Source: Siphonodentalium dalli
Lineage: Eukaryota; Mollusca; Scaphopoda; Gadilida; Siphonodentaliidae
Direction: 5' to 3'
Assembly (NCBI GenBank): GCA_032622095.1
Contig: CP136062.1
Coordinates: 39,310,918 to 39,374,917, forward strand
Length of the DNA stretch: 64,000 bases
Made by a program: the position numbers and the translations under genes. How positions within the stretch are numbered: position 1 is the first letter of the stretch; every line of letters starts with the position of its first letter. This document shows positions 1 to 11,831 of this stretch, piece by piece. The notes beneath the pieces were generated by a model that worked only from the letters and a program-made list of their open reading frames with translations, did not search any database and had not been told where the DNA came from.

Positions 1-95
1 TGAGACCAACCACCATAAACTGTAAATTAACATGAACAGCAATTAAATGAGACCAACCACCATCAACTGTAAATTAACATGAACCGCAATGAAAT

Positions 96-450
96 GAGAT
101 CCCTGTCTTCAGTTGTCTCTAAAACGTGCAGTTCGAATGATATATCGAGAGGTGCGGACATTAATGTGGTATAACTAGATGTAGATGGCTCGTTCCAGCA
201 ATGATAGATAGTCATGCACATTGAACAAATCTAAATCATAACGGGGCGAACATCATTATGTTACCACGCCCACATATTCAAAATCTAGGTGTTGTAACTG
301 TTTTGTTATACTGACAGTGTCAACAAATTGATTTACCGGTACATTTCTCTTCCAGTCTGAATTTCGATTTTTGTTTGTGTGTGAATAAAATTGTTTAAAA
401 TTCCCCAATGACTCAAAAGTTTCATTTGCCGTGAGGCACCATCAACTGTA
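96..450. repeat. Long module, copy 1
   Basis: This starts GAGATCCCTGTCTTCAG and ends near GTGAGGCACCATCAACTG, where it runs back into the 47-bp repeat. It is essentially identical to the copies at 2053-2410 and 3944-4280. No open frame of note lies inside it. Confidence 0.9.
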
Positions 451-809
451 AACGAGAAAACAAATGAAACCGCAATGAAATGAGACCAACCACCATCAAC
501 TGTAAATTAACATGAACCGCAATTAAATGAGACCAACCACCATCAACTGTAAATTAACATGAACCGCAATTAAATGAGACCAACCACCATCAACTGTAAA
601 TTAACACGAACCGCAATTAAATGAGACCAACCACCATCAACTGTAAATTAACATAAACCGCAATGAAATGAGACCAACCACCATAAACTGTAAATTAACA
701 TGAACCGCAATTAAATGAGACCAACCACCATCAACTGTAAATTAACAAGAACCGCAATTAAATAAGAACAACCACCATCAACTGTAATTAACATGAACCG
801 CAATGAAAT

Positions 810-1005
810 GAGATTTGTGTAAACTTTAGTTGTCTCTAAAACGTGTAGTTCGTATGATTTATCGAGAGGTGCTGACATTAAGGTGGTAACTATATGTATA
901 TACTGACTGTGTCAACAAATTGATATAATCTCCCATCCAGCCTGACTTCCAGTTTTTGTGAATAAAGGTATTTAAAAATGCTCCAAGGACTCAATAGTTT
1001 TATTA
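810..1005. repeat. Diverged, internally deleted long module
   Basis: This begins GAGATTTGTGTAAACTTTAG and follows the long module through the TCTAAAACGTG and ATTTATCGAGAGGTGC parts. It then skips roughly 115 bases and resumes at TACTGACTGTGTCAACAAAT. It is clearly older than the near-identical copies. Confidence 0.8.
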
Positions 1006-1290
1006 GCACCCAACACTCAATACAAACATGTGTCAGCAGAGCCAGATAATCGGGTCCTTCAAATGGGTACTGAAAAAGTCGCACTTAACCACACGCTTTA
1101 TGGCGCCTTTTTATGGGACCTTAAACGCTATATACACCACTATCTATTCTCGTTTTATTTTACATACATATAGAGATAACACTGTTATAGAGGTAGAAGG
1201 AGCCAGCCGTGAGGCGGACGTGCATACTAAAGGCGGTTCGAATGTAGGTGTGGTACCTGGACACGTGAGGAGGACGTGAATACTAAAGTG
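1006..1290. other. Non-repetitive spacer within the minisatellite
   Basis: These roughly 285 bases fit neither the 47-bp unit nor the long module. The open frames here (under 90 codons) have no recognisable similarity. I see no gene. Confidence 0.5.
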
Positions 1291-2052
1291 AGAATGAAAT
1301 GAGACCAACCACCATAAACTGTAAATTAACATGAAGCGCAATGAAATGAGACCAACCACCATCAACTGTAAATTAATATGAACAGCAATGAAATGAGACC
1401 AACCACTATCATCTGTAAATTAATACGAACCGCAATTAAATGAGACCAACCACCATCAACTGTAAATTAACACGAACCGCAATGAAATGAGACCAACCAC
1501 TATCATCTGTTAATTAACACGAACCGCAATGAAATGAGACCAACCACAATCAACTGTAAATTAACATGAACAGCAATTAAATGAGACCAACCACCATCAA
1601 TTGTAAATTAACAGGAACCGCAATTAAATCAGACCAACCACCATCAACTGTAAATTAGCATGAACCGCAATTAAATGAGACCAACCACCATTAACTGTAA
1701 ATTAACATGAACCGCAATTAAATGAGACCAACCACCATCAACTGTAAATTAACACGAACAGCAATTAAATGAGACCAACCACAATCAACTGTAAATTAAC
1801 ATGAACCGCAATGAAATGAGACCAACCACCACCGACTGTAAATTAACACGAACAGCAATTAAATGAGACCAACCACCATCAACTGTAAATTAACATGAAC
1901 CGCAATGAAATGAGACCAACCACCATCAACTGTAAATTAACATGAACAGCAATTAAATGAGACCAACCACCATAAACTGTAAATTAACATGAACAGCAAT
2001 TAAATGAGACCAACCACCATCAACTGTAAATTAACATGAACCGCAATGAAAT

Positions 2053-2410
2053 GAGATCCCTGTCTTCAGTTGTCTCTAAAACGTGCAGTTCGAATGATAT
2101 ATCGAGAGGTGCGGACATTAATGTGGTATAACTAGATGTAGATGGCTCGTTCCAGCAATGATAGATAGTCATGCACATTGAACAAATCTAAATCATAACG
2201 GGGCGAACATCATTATGTTACCACGCCCACATATTCAAAATCTAGGTGTTGTAACTGTTTTGTTATACTGACAGTGTCAACAAATTGATTTACCGGTACA
2301 TTTCTCTTCCAGTCTGAATTTCGATTTTTGTTTGTGTGTGAATAAAATTGTTTAAAATTCCCCAATGACTCAAAAGTTTCATTTGCCGTGAGGCACCATC
2401 AACTGTAAAC
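2053..2410. repeat. Long module, copy 2
   Basis: This is a near-identical repeat of the 96-450 module, 1957 bases downstream. Its close identity, against the scattered substitutions in the 47-bp units, suggests that large blocks of the array were duplicated recently. Confidence 0.9.
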
Positions 2411-3943
2411 GAGAAAACAAATGAAACCGCAATGAAATGAGACCAACCACCATCAACTGTAAATTAACATGAACCGCAATTAAATGAGACCAACCACCAT
2501 CAACTGTAAATTAACATAAACCGCAATTAAATGAGACCAACCACCATCAACTGTAAATTAACATAAACCGCAATTAAATGAGACCAACCACCATCAACTG
2601 TAAATTAACATGAACCGCAATTAAATGAGACCAACCACCATCAACTGTAAATTAACACGAACCGCAATTAAATGAGACCAACCACCATCAACTGTAAATT
2701 AACACGAACCGCAATGAAATGAGACCAACCAGCATCAACTGTAAATTAACATGAACCGCAATTAAGTGAGACCAACAACCATCAACTGTAAATTAACATG
2801 AACCGCAATTAAATGAGACCAACCACCACCGACTGTAAATTAACATGAACAGCAACGAAATGAGACCAACCACCATCAACTGTAAATTAACATGAACCAC
2901 AATTAAATGAGACCAACCACCATCAACTGTAAATTAACACGAACCGCAATGAAATGAGACCAACCACCATAAACTGTAAATTAACATGATCCGCAATTAA
3001 ATGAGACCAACCACCATCAACTGTAAATTAACATGAATCGCAATTAAATGAGACCAACCACCATCAACTGTAAATTAACATGAACCGCAATTAAATGAGA
3101 CCAACCACCATCAACTGTAAATTAACACGAACCGCAATGAAATGAGACCAACCACTATCATCTGTTAATTAACACGAACCGCAATGAAATGAGACCAACC
3201 ACAATCAACTTTAAATTAACATGAACAGCAATTAAATGAGACCAACCACCATCAACTGTAAATTAACAGGAACCGCAATTAAATCAGACCAACCACCATC
3301 AACTGTAAATTAGCATGAACCGCAAATAAATGAGACCAACCACCATCAACTGTAAATTAATATGAACAGCAATTAAATGAGACCAACCACCATCAACTGT
3401 AAATTAACATGAACCGCAATGAAATGAGACCAACCACCACCGACTGTAAATTAACACGAACAGCAATTAAATGAGACCAACCACCATCAACTGTAAATTA
3501 ACATGAACCGCAATGAAATGAGACCAACCACCATCAACTGTAAATTAACATGAACCGCAATTAAATGAGACCAACCACCATCAACTGTAAATTAACATGA
3601 ACCGCAATGAAATGAGACCAACCACCATCAACTGTAAATTAACATGAACAGCAATTAAATGAGACCAACCACCATAAACTGTAAATTAACATGAACAGCA
3701 ATTAAATGAGACCAACCACCATCAACTGTAAATTAACATGAACAGCAATGAAATGAGACCAACCACTATCAACTGTAAATTAACATGAACACCAATTCAA
3801 ATGAGACCAACCACCATCAACTGTAAATTAACATGAACCGCAATTAAATGAGACCAACCACCACCGACTGTAAATTAACATTAACAGCAATTAAATGAGA
3901 CCAACCACCATCAACTGTAAATTAACATGAACCGCAATGAAAT

Positions 3944-4280
3944 GAGATCCGTGCAGTTCGAATGATATATCGAGAGGTGCGGACATTAATGTGGTATAAC
4001 TAGATGTAGATGGCTCGTTCCAGCAATGATAGATAGTCATGCACATTGAACAAATCTAAATCATAACGGGGCGAACATCATTATGTTACCACGCCCACAT
4101 ATTCAAAATCTAGGTGTTGTAACTGTTTTGTTATACTGACAGTGTCAACAAATTGATTCACCGGTACATTTCTCTTCCAGTCTGAATTTCGATTTTTGTT
4201 TGTGTGTGAATAAAATTGTTTAAAATTCCCCAATGACTCAAAAGTTTCATTTGCCGTGAGGCACCATCAACTGTAAACAA
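3944..4280. repeat. Long module, copy 3 (short internal deletion)
   Basis: This has the same module but jumps from GAGATCC straight to GTGCAGTTCG, losing about 22 bases present in copies 1 and 2. It closes the dense part of the array. Confidence 0.9.
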
Positions 4281-4290
4281 GAAAACAAAT

Positions 4291-4721
4291 GCCAGAAATG
4301 GTAACGCGCTCAAGATCATATATTATATACCCATGGTTGTAATTATAGAATATAAAATATATTGGTTTCGCAAATTACCAACTCAGAATTCCGTTAAAAT
4401 AACAATAACAACCAGCACCTAATAGTTGAAATATAAGACTTACAAATTATCTTTTGCATTTGTTTTATTTGTAATTGACACAGCTTGTCACAAACCAAAA
4501 ATAAACATTATTGACATAATAATATAAAGGACAATAAACGAAATTGAAATTCCCAACTACACATTTTACCGGACTCGGCCTCCGGGTCGCAGTTCGACTT
4601 TTAAATCTGTCCCAAAAATTTCCATTTCTATAAATAAAACCCCTAGCGCCAAGGCGAAAACAAAAATCTTTACATTAGTATACACGCCGAGCGCACAATT
4701 AGCAGGAACCGCAATGAAATG
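4291..4721. other. AT-rich spacer, no gene seen
   Basis: This is unique-looking sequence between copy 3 of the long module and an older module copy. No open frame, RNA gene or terminal repeat is recognised. The last ~30 bases return to the minisatellite (AGCAGGAACCGCAATGAAAT). Confidence 0.4.
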
Positions 4722-4850
4722 AGATTCGTGTAAACTTTAGGTGTCTCTAAAACGTGTAGTTTTTATGATTTATCGACAGGTGCGGACATTAAGGTGGTAA
4801 CTGGATGTAGATGGCTCGTTTTAGCAGTGATAGATAGTCATGCACATTTC

Positions 4851-5168
4851 AGGTACTTAATCCGATCAGACGCTCCTAAATTACTGTTTCTTTAGCTTCG
4901 GGGGTAAAAAAAATATTTGATTCGAGTCGAGGAACCCACCCATCAAAGCTCTGAGTGATCAGATATCGATTTTTGAAGTTTTTTATTTCTCGAGATGTGC
5001 CATAATTAGTGGCACAGAAACACGTGGTCAAACGGACGGTCTTGCGGATGAAGATGGATGACTCAAAAACCAAGTTGTAATTATTACCTCGACTCGAATA
5101 AAATATCTGTTCACCCCCCGAAGCCAAAGAAATAATAGTTTAAGAGCGTCTGATCGGATTGAGCACCT
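4851..5168. mobile_element. TTAA-type MITE, copy A (nested)
   Basis: This is a non-autonomous element of 318 bp. Its ends are inverted copies: AGGTACTTAATCCGATCAGA on the left pairs with TCTGATCGGATTGAGCACCT on the right, and the inverted match extends about 83 bases, with CTTCGGGGG and TCGAGTCGAGG inside it. TTAA follows the right end; the left flank (TTTC) looks mutated. A second family member lies in opposite orientation at 47523-47971 with both TTAA copies intact. A TTAA target suggests mobilisation by a piggyBac- or Kolobok-type transposase. The 83-codon open frame inside is incidental. Confidence 0.88.
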
Positions 5169-5203
5169 TTAAACAAAACTAAATCATAATGGGACGAACA
5201 TCA

Positions 5204-5617
5204 GATTACACTGGTGTAAATATGGTTCGGAGTGACATCTAACGGATGAGGGGGGGTAAAATAGACACTGGGCCTTGATTGGTCAATAGCCTTGTGTGCT
5301 TTTTGGATAAAATAATCATCACTTCTCTTCCCAGGAATTAACAGGAATTAACCATTTGTAATGAAGTTTGAATTTGTTGGTGTGGTCCAAAATATGTCAG
5401 TATTTTTTTATGCGGTTCTGACACTAGTTTATACGAAAACACAAGATTTAAAGGCGAGTTCCCTGCTAGACGGACATGATTTTTTTGCGTAAAAAGTTTC
5501 CCCGAATGCCAATTTTTCAGATTTAAAGAACATTTTGAACCCACAATTTATATTGTCAACAGTATAGGCTAAAACGCTATCATTGGGGCATATGCAAAAC
5601 ATTTACACCAGTGTAAC
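5204..5617. mobile_element. MITE with 5-bp target duplication (nested)
   Basis: The left end GATTACACTGGTGTAAAT and right end ATTTACACCAGTGTAAC are inverted repeats. They are flanked by CATCA on both sides (5199-5203 and 5618-5622). Removing the element and one CATCA restores the GAACATCATTATG order found in intact long modules, so both boundaries are well fixed. There is no coding capacity. The superfamily is not assigned. Confidence 0.85.
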
Positions 5618-5629
5618 CATCATTATGCT

Positions 5630-6470
5630 CACGTGTGCAGATTGGTTTGATCGAGCATTGTAATGGAGATAACGCTTTCGTGTAGTTAACACTCACATCA
5701 TACTTTATATTGATCGAACATAGTAAGGGAGAGAACTCTATCTTGTAATTTGGACTCACCTGCTCATTTCGATAGTTCGCGCTCACATGGCTATGAATCA
5801 CTGAATTAAATGGTTTCCCGATGAAGACAGTGTTAACCTTTCAGCCAAATGCACTGAATTGAAGCCTGCAGGCCATTCATGTGATGTTTACACAGCTAGA
5901 TTGACACCAGTTGATCACGAAATTGCAAGAAAAATCATAGGTCATGTGTTTACTTTTTTTAATAAATTTGTACGACAGTGCTATCCCACAGGCAAATTTT
6001 ACCTGGAAAAAAACAGAACCACAGTAGCTAGTTAAATAAATGTCCCACTCTCAAAAATCCGTTCCCCCATTAATTCACCAGTTTAAATTATTTAGATATG
6101 ATGTACATGTACAAAACACGATTCCATCCTTTAATAACGTGGCACGTGTATTAGGTGAAGGACATTCTTCATTTATCACTCGCTCCCGGACTTTGGGACA
6201 CAGTTGGCTACTTGATTCCGCTGGCATGGTTCGACGGAGCATAGATAGGGAGATAACTTTATCCCGTGTAGTTTACTCTTTGTCCTCAGTTGAAACACTT
6301 GACTTGATTGAGAAGGGCGAGGAAGAGAACTATATCCCTGCATATCCTGCAATTTTTACTCACCTGGACAGTCCGCCTTCCAGCAAATCGCCATCTGAAT
6401 CGATTTTCCGTCGCACTGTTCTCCCCCGTTATAAGGTGGTGGGTTTGTGCAGGTCCGATATAATATAATT
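5630..6470. repeat. Degenerate repeats with GGGAGATAACT motif
   Basis: Several diverged copies of a unit run GATCGAGCAT-AGT-AGGGAGATAACTCTATC and then ACTCACCTG (about 5646, 5712, 6235 and 6320). A 142-codon plus-strand open frame crosses part of this at 6040-6468 but has no recognisable domain. I do not call it a gene. Confidence 0.55.
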
Positions 6471-7134
6471 TTATAGTGTCTTGCGGCGTTGAGGGGGGGT
6501 TGTATACGTTGAGGGAGAATATGCCGTGATTATTGTATCACATACTATATAATATATAGTGACTTGCGGCGTCCATGTGTTATGTCAATGAATATATTAT
6601 TGAGTTAAGCATATTGGAAGGAATGATGATGTAACTGAGTTCTGAACGGGAGTTTGCCATATTAAAATCCCATTAGTATTTAGAACGCGGAGATAGCAGA
6701 GACTGATGCCAAAGGCAATGATTGACAGATTGGCATGGTCCGTGAATAATCAATTGGTCAAAGACGCTCAGTGGCCGTCGTTACCGAAAGATCTATATTA
6801 CATGTCTATTAGGTTTAATTGCTTCGGCGTTATGACTCAACGTACACCTGTTATCGAGAATTAAATTAGAGATTTGGGAAACGAGACAGTGCCCTGTTTG
6901 ATATATATGCTAAATGATCATGCCACTGGCATGGGTAAAGATTATCGCTTTTTGGCAAGTTCATGCCGTGGGGTGCAGGGTGCCTGTCTCTATGTCTAAG
7001 GGGTGGGATGGGAGAAGGTGTCGTTTTGTCTGCCTTTGTAAAACCTGTTTTATATAATACTAATAAAAGTTATGTACACTATCTATCATTAGTGATTGTG
7101 AAGTATTTTGATACATGATTATGAATGTTCGATA
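6471..7134. other. Region downstream of the Gypsy pol, no gene seen
   Basis: No open frame of note. A 3' LTR of the minus-strand Gypsy element would be expected here, but I found no sequence matching the region beyond its other end. A short direct duplication, ACTTGCGGCGT/TCTTGCGGCGT, occurs at about 6480 and 6563. Confidence 0.4.
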
Positions 7135-8117
7135 TCAGTTGTCATCTGATATAAATGTTTTCGTACATTCGTTTGACCAATTCGTTGAACGGCTGCTAAA
7201 TGAGTGGGAATAATTGGATGATGTAGATTGGAGATTAGCTAGCGATGAATCTTTTGGCGTGTGTTTGGCGTTCGGTGTATATAATTTACGATGCCGGCCG
7301 CGTTTGTTATCTGCGCGATCCGATTTTGTGTCTGACGTAGTATTATAAAAATTTTCTGTTGTAATTAATTTGTGTTTTATGACATTTGGTTCCTGTGTTT
7401 GGGAACTTTCTGTTTTATTAAAATGTTTCGAAGCCATGAGTCTGTTGGCCAACTCAGCCAATGGTATTGAAGAACTGTCGTCTGTGTTTGATCGCTCAAG
7501 GTGAGCACGTCTAATTGCCGTTGTTTTGAAGTCATTGTCTGATTCCAAAGTAGATTGAGAGTTATCACTATCAATATTGGTTTCACTCGGTGGAAATGCA
7601 AATCGATTATGTCGTTTATTCTTTAAATGAGTGGGCCGTTGAGGTGTTGGCCAATCAACAGGGGATGGTTTGATGTGTTTAGCATGTGATTTAGTTAATT
7701 TAGCAGATAGGTCATGTCTTAATATGTAAGATATGGGGCCTGTTTGTTTTAAGATGCGCCAAAACGGCTCATATTTAAATGAAAATTTGTGATTTGGTTG
7801 GTGGATTTGGTAATAGACGGATTGGCCTATTTTAAAGGTTGGAATAGATCTACCTGTGTTCTGTTTGTGGTTGCGAGAGGCTGTTTCGAGAAGAAATTTT
7901 GTAGTTTTAAAAATAATGTGTTGATTTTGAAGCGTGGTTGCTAAAAAATAATCTCCTAAATACTTTTCTCTGTGAGTAAAAATTCAGTCGATGCTTATCT
8001 GTGGTTCTCTAAAAAAAAGTTAGAAAAAATGGTGAATGTGTATGTACACTGGAACAATAGAAGTTCATTGTTTGTGATGCATAATTTAGATATAGGTCCC
8101 TTATTTTCTACATTTGG
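7135..8117 (-). pseudogene. Gypsy pol C-terminal region
   Basis: After the break, minus-strand translation gives FKIGQSVYYQIHQPNHKFSF, PFWRILKQTGPISYIL and a Lys/Pro-rich stretch. This fits the C-terminal integrase module (GPY/F-like) of Gypsy elements. A last open segment from 7548 (MESDNDFKTTAIRR) is a Ser/Thr/Asn-rich tail of 137 residues ending at 7135. It is part of the polyprotein end, not a separate gene. About 160 bases near 7970-8110 have no clear frame. Confidence 0.65.
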
Positions 8118-8549
8118 CTAGGTGATTGTTGAAATGATTGATGCTAAACTCCTATGACTCCGCTCACTCTTCCCATTAGACAGCGGATTATAAAAACTTG
8201 TGAGGCGGTGATTGATATGGTAATATTTACAAAATTCAGTGAAGGTTGAGTTTGCAAATTCGAAACCGTTATCAGTTAAAATAGATTGAACGTAGCCAAA
8301 TAAAGTGAAATATTCTGAATTCAATCTTTCTAAAATTGTATCAACCATCTTGTTAGGTAATGCGTATGCTAAAGTATGTAATGAAAATTGATCAATAATA
8401 GTTAAGATAAATCTATTTCCTGATTGTGTTTTGGGGGAAAATGGTCCCATAAGATCGATGGCAAAATGTGTCCTGGCCTCGATGGGGCAGTGACTGGTTG
8501 AAGCGGGATTTTTGGATTGTAAGCATTTCGTTGTCGGCATGTATGACAA
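8118..8549 (-). pseudogene. Gypsy integrase catalytic core
   Basis: Retroviral-type DDE integrase core, which joins the cDNA ends to target DNA. The three catalytic acids sit in FAIDLMGPF, SILTDNGFEF and GKSERSHRSL, with the spacing of the D,D-35-E family. The apparent ATG is not a native start; the true sequence enters from the zinc-binding domain through a frame change. A TAG ends the frame early, before the C-terminal domain. Confidence 0.92.
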
Positions 8550-9106
8550 TTGTTTATGTATGTGACAATTTTTGCAAACAACTGAGGTGTGTAATATCTG
8601 TTTCGTATGGTCGCGTAGAGCGATTGTACCGCTCTATGGCCGAGACTGTGATATTGGGATATAACTTCTTGCGCTATTTTGTCCGTTATATATATTCATA
8701 ATTTAGGTATGTCATTATATATTGATATATAGTGTAGGATACCATCTTTGAGAATAAAGGTTTTTGCTAATTTTTCGGGTATATTTGTTGATTGCATTTG
8801 TTTGCTAATTTCGGTGATTGTGTGGTCTGCTGATTGTTCATCTCTTATATTAGTTATAGGAGGAAGGATCGGGCTGTCGTCCAGATCAACTTCTGATTCA
8901 GGATTCGTCTTATTTTTTGTTTGTTAATTTCGTTTTGAAAATTCCTGAATATCTTTCATGTCAAGGATATTAACATCCTGTACAAGGGTCTTGGTGGGTG
9001 GATTTTGGTCGCTATCTGTGCAAGAATTGATGCACGGGTGTGTGTCGGGGTTTATACGACTGCAAAAATCTGCCGTAACATTGTTCGTGCCTTTAATATA
9101 AGTAAT
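8550..9106 (-). pseudogene. Gypsy pol: linker and integrase zinc-binding domain
   Basis: Minus-strand translation continues past the stop with ITYIKGTNNVTADFCSR, an acidic linker, and then the integrase HHCC zinc-binding domain: HSLGH gives H-x3-H and CHTC gives C-x2-C about 30 residues later. At least two stops interrupt it: one after EFSKRN, and a TGA before IYITDKIAQEVI. Another frame change near 8480 separates it from the catalytic core. Confidence 0.8.
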
Positions 9107-10156
9107 TTATGGGTTCAATGCTGATATTTCCAAAAACCATTTTTGAATTTTTGTGTTTATCAGATCCTGTTTTTTAAACATGTGGATGAGGGGTAAGTGA
9201 TCTGTTTTAATCCCTACTTGGGATCCCAGTAAGTAAAATTTAAATTGCCTTGAAAACGTGTATATAGCGAATGCTTCTTTTTCCGTGACAGAATAATTCC
9301 TTTGTGATTTGTTAAGTTTTTTACTGGCGAACGCGATTGGTAGTTCAACGTGTTTATCATCTTGGCTATTAGCATATTGTGATAGTATTGCACCGATACT
9401 ATGGATAGATGCATCAACTGTGAGAATAAAAAGTTTGTCGGGATTTGGATAAGCCAATATGGGGGCAGTTGCTAAGCTTTCTTTAAGCGTGTCAAACGCT
9501 GTTTGGCATGGCGCATCCCACACAAATTTAGCATATTTAGCTGTGAGTTTGATTAAAGGCAATGCCGTGGATGCGAAAGTAGGAGAATATGATGTGTAAA
9601 AATTAAGAATTCCAAGTAATCTGCGGACTTCTTTGACTGATTTCGGAGGTGGTAGAGACTTGATAATTGAAATCTTTTCAGGGTCAGGGGATGTGCCCTT
9701 GTCGGAAATAATATGTCCTAAAAATTTGACTTGTGGTTGGCAAAATTTAGATTTTGATAGTTTAACTATTAAGCCGTATTCCCTGAGTCTGTCAAATAAT
9801 TTTGTGAGCTGCTGTATATGCGTTTGAGGATCGGAACTATGAGAGATCAGGTCATCGACAAAACCTTCTACAAACGCGAGGTCATGTAGGGCCATGTTCA
9901 TGAGTTTTAAAAAATACCCTGAGCTCGAGACATATCCCATCGGGGCTCTTTGATAACTGTATTGTCCTTCCGACGTATTCATAGTTAATATGGGAACAAG
10001 TTCGGGTTCGACCCCTATAACATGGTGAGCATTCGATAAATCGAAGATACTGAAAATAGTTGAGCCGAGTAACTTGGATGATATTTCTGTAAAACTAGGC
10101 ATAGACCATTTTAATGGAATGGAAACATCATTGAGTTTTCTCAGATCGATCACCAA
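9107..10156 (-). pseudogene. Gypsy pol: reverse transcriptase and RNase H
   Basis: RT blocks run in order: VIDLRKLND, FDLSNAHHVIGVEP, APMGYVSSSGYF, then the catalytic FVDDLISHS (residues 99-102 of this segment, in place of the usual YxDD), and KFLGHIISDKG. RNase H of the Ty3/Gypsy type follows: TVDASIHSIGAILSQ, YSVTEKEAFAIYTF and KTDHLPLIH supply the acidic residues. The frame overlaps the previous one by seven bases, and RT sequence can be read upstream of its ATG, so the ATG is not a true start. An in-frame TAA ends it at ALNP, just before the ITYIKGTNNVTADF end of RNase H. Confidence 0.93.
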
Positions 10157-11811
10157 TCGGTAATTGGGGGTGCCATCGGGGTTGGTGTGGATTTGCGGAT
10201 GAGGAGACTAGGAAATCCCCATGAGGAATGGGCAGTGGGTTTAATGATGTCTGCATCTAATAATTTTTTTATCTCAGCAGCCATAATTCGTTGTTTGTTA
10301 AGTGGTGTTGGATATTTTTTGCAAAAAATAGGTAAAGTATTTGGTTTGAGGTCGATTTTCATTTTAATTTTTGGACAATATCCTATCTTGTTTATGTCAT
10401 TTGTAAAAACATCAGGGTATTGTGACACTAGTTGCAATATTTGCTGTTTAAGGTGTTGAGGTGCTACGATATCATCGATAGATATAGGTTGAGTCTTGGT
10501 GATTGGAGGGTTAACGTCTTGCCGGTCACCTATGGTGTTGATACTGTGGTTGGTTGGCGGAGATGAGTTAATGTTTTCCTCATCGGATGTCGTGCATATC
10601 ATTTGCTCTTGAGTGCCAAATGCTTGTGCTATTACACGACCTTTCCTAATGGACATATGTGACGCCGATTGATTTTCTATCATGACACAAATATTTGGAT
10701 TATTTGCATCCGCTATCGTGTCGGTTACATGTACATTTGGTTCCTGTTCAAAAATGGACATCTTACCTTTACCTATTCGGATTATAGGTGTGTTAAACAT
10801 ATCATTTGGCCCTATGAGTCTGCCTGTTATGATTGCGCATGAGTGGGGTGATAATGAAACGTTATTTGTTGATCGGATGAGTGATGCAATGTGACCGTCC
10901 CTTAACATTGGGTATAATTGATTCTGAATTCTGAATTTTTCTAGATCAAAGTAAAGTCTAATACTGTGTTTCATAAAGTCGCGCCCTAAAATGCACGGAC
11001 GGGATAAGGTTGCACATATGACAAATTTGTGTGTAAGAATGAGTTTTCCGATTCTAAATGTGAGATGTGTGGATCCAAAAACTTTCATTGGTGTTCCATC
11101 GGTTGATGTGAGTAACACATGTTCTTTAATTAAAGGTGGTCGATTTGGTATGGATCTATAAATGTCGTATTTCAAGCAACTGGTGGTTGCTCCCGAATCT
11201 GATAGTGAACGAATGCGTTGTTTGTGTATTTTAATGATAGTGGAGCATGGTGTTTGGTTTAGAGCACCATCTGTCATATCACTTGGATATTTAAGTACTG
11301 GTATTGTGTGTTGTATGGGTTTTAATGGTGGTATTACAGGGTTAATTGCAGTATTGGAACGTGATTCGCGAGAATTGGTGCATGTTGACTTTCTTTTTGA
11401 TGATGACTGAGAATTAGTAATTTGTTGGTGCCTTGGTTTTTCAAGGCGATTCACGGTTTTAAATTGAGAAGGAAACTTTAAGTCAAGAAGAGGTAAGATA
11501 TGCTTATTGGGAATATTATGAAACCTGGATTTCATAGGAGGACACCTGTTATTGCAGTTGGTGGTATGTGTGACCTGTCTGTGGCGAGGAAGATTAAGTG
11601 GGCGCCGCGTGCGGTAATTAATATATCGTTGATGTTGACACTTTGATGGTAGCGTGGGGTAATGATTAATGGGCTGCAGCTGTGAACTATAGACTCTATG
11701 CTTTTGAGATTCGTATGTTCGATGAGATTTAGCATATCTATGATTGTGGCCACCTATGGTGCTAATTTGATGTGCAATTGGAGTCATTGCCTTGTGTCTA
11801 CTTGGGGTCAA
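10150..11811 (-). pseudogene. Gypsy pol: protease and start of RT
   Basis: A frame of 553 codons. The first ~190 residues are His/Arg/Asn-rich linker sequence whose frame may not be the native one. The retroviral-type aspartic protease follows, with active site SLSDSGATTS and flap-side ILGRDF. After a long spacer comes the RT N-terminal approach (LLDADIIKPTAHSSWGFPSL). The frame then ends early by a one-base shift just before the RT block continued at 9107-10156. Role: polyprotein maturation, then cDNA synthesis. It follows gag directly, in a different frame. Confidence 0.88.
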
Positions 11812-11831
11812 ATTTGTGTAGGAATGAGTCC

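Larger units (their letters stand above)
1..4290. repeat. 47-bp minisatellite with interspersed long modules
   Basis: A 47-bp unit built around GAGACCAACCACCATCAACT and TGTAAATTAACATGAACCGC repeats head to tail; successive GAGACC starts lie 47 bases apart (for example 481 and 528). Variants alternate AATTAAA with AATGAAA and ACATGA with ACACGA. The array is interrupted by a longer module at about 96-450, 2053-2410 and 3944-4280, so a higher-order unit of 1957 and then 1891 bp is visible. The array starts before the window. No protein or RNA gene is seen. It could be the inner minisatellite of a Helitron- or MITE-like element family, but no element ends are visible. Confidence 0.95.
4722..5630. 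repeat. Old long-module copy split by two MITEs
   Basis: GAGATTCGTGTAAACTTTAG to TAGTCATGCACATT matches the first half of the long module. After the first insertion the match resumes (AACTAAATCATAATGGGACG), and after the second it ends at CATCATTATG. The intact copies at 96-450 and 2053-2410 give the uninterrupted order. Confidence 0.85.

Noticed and set aside
1-4290. CRISPR-like array
   Set aside because: The 47-bp units are contiguous with no unique spacers, and the context is eukaryotic.
6040-6468. 142-codon plus-strand frame
   Set aside because: It crosses degenerate repeat units and has no domain-like pattern; a chance frame is more likely.
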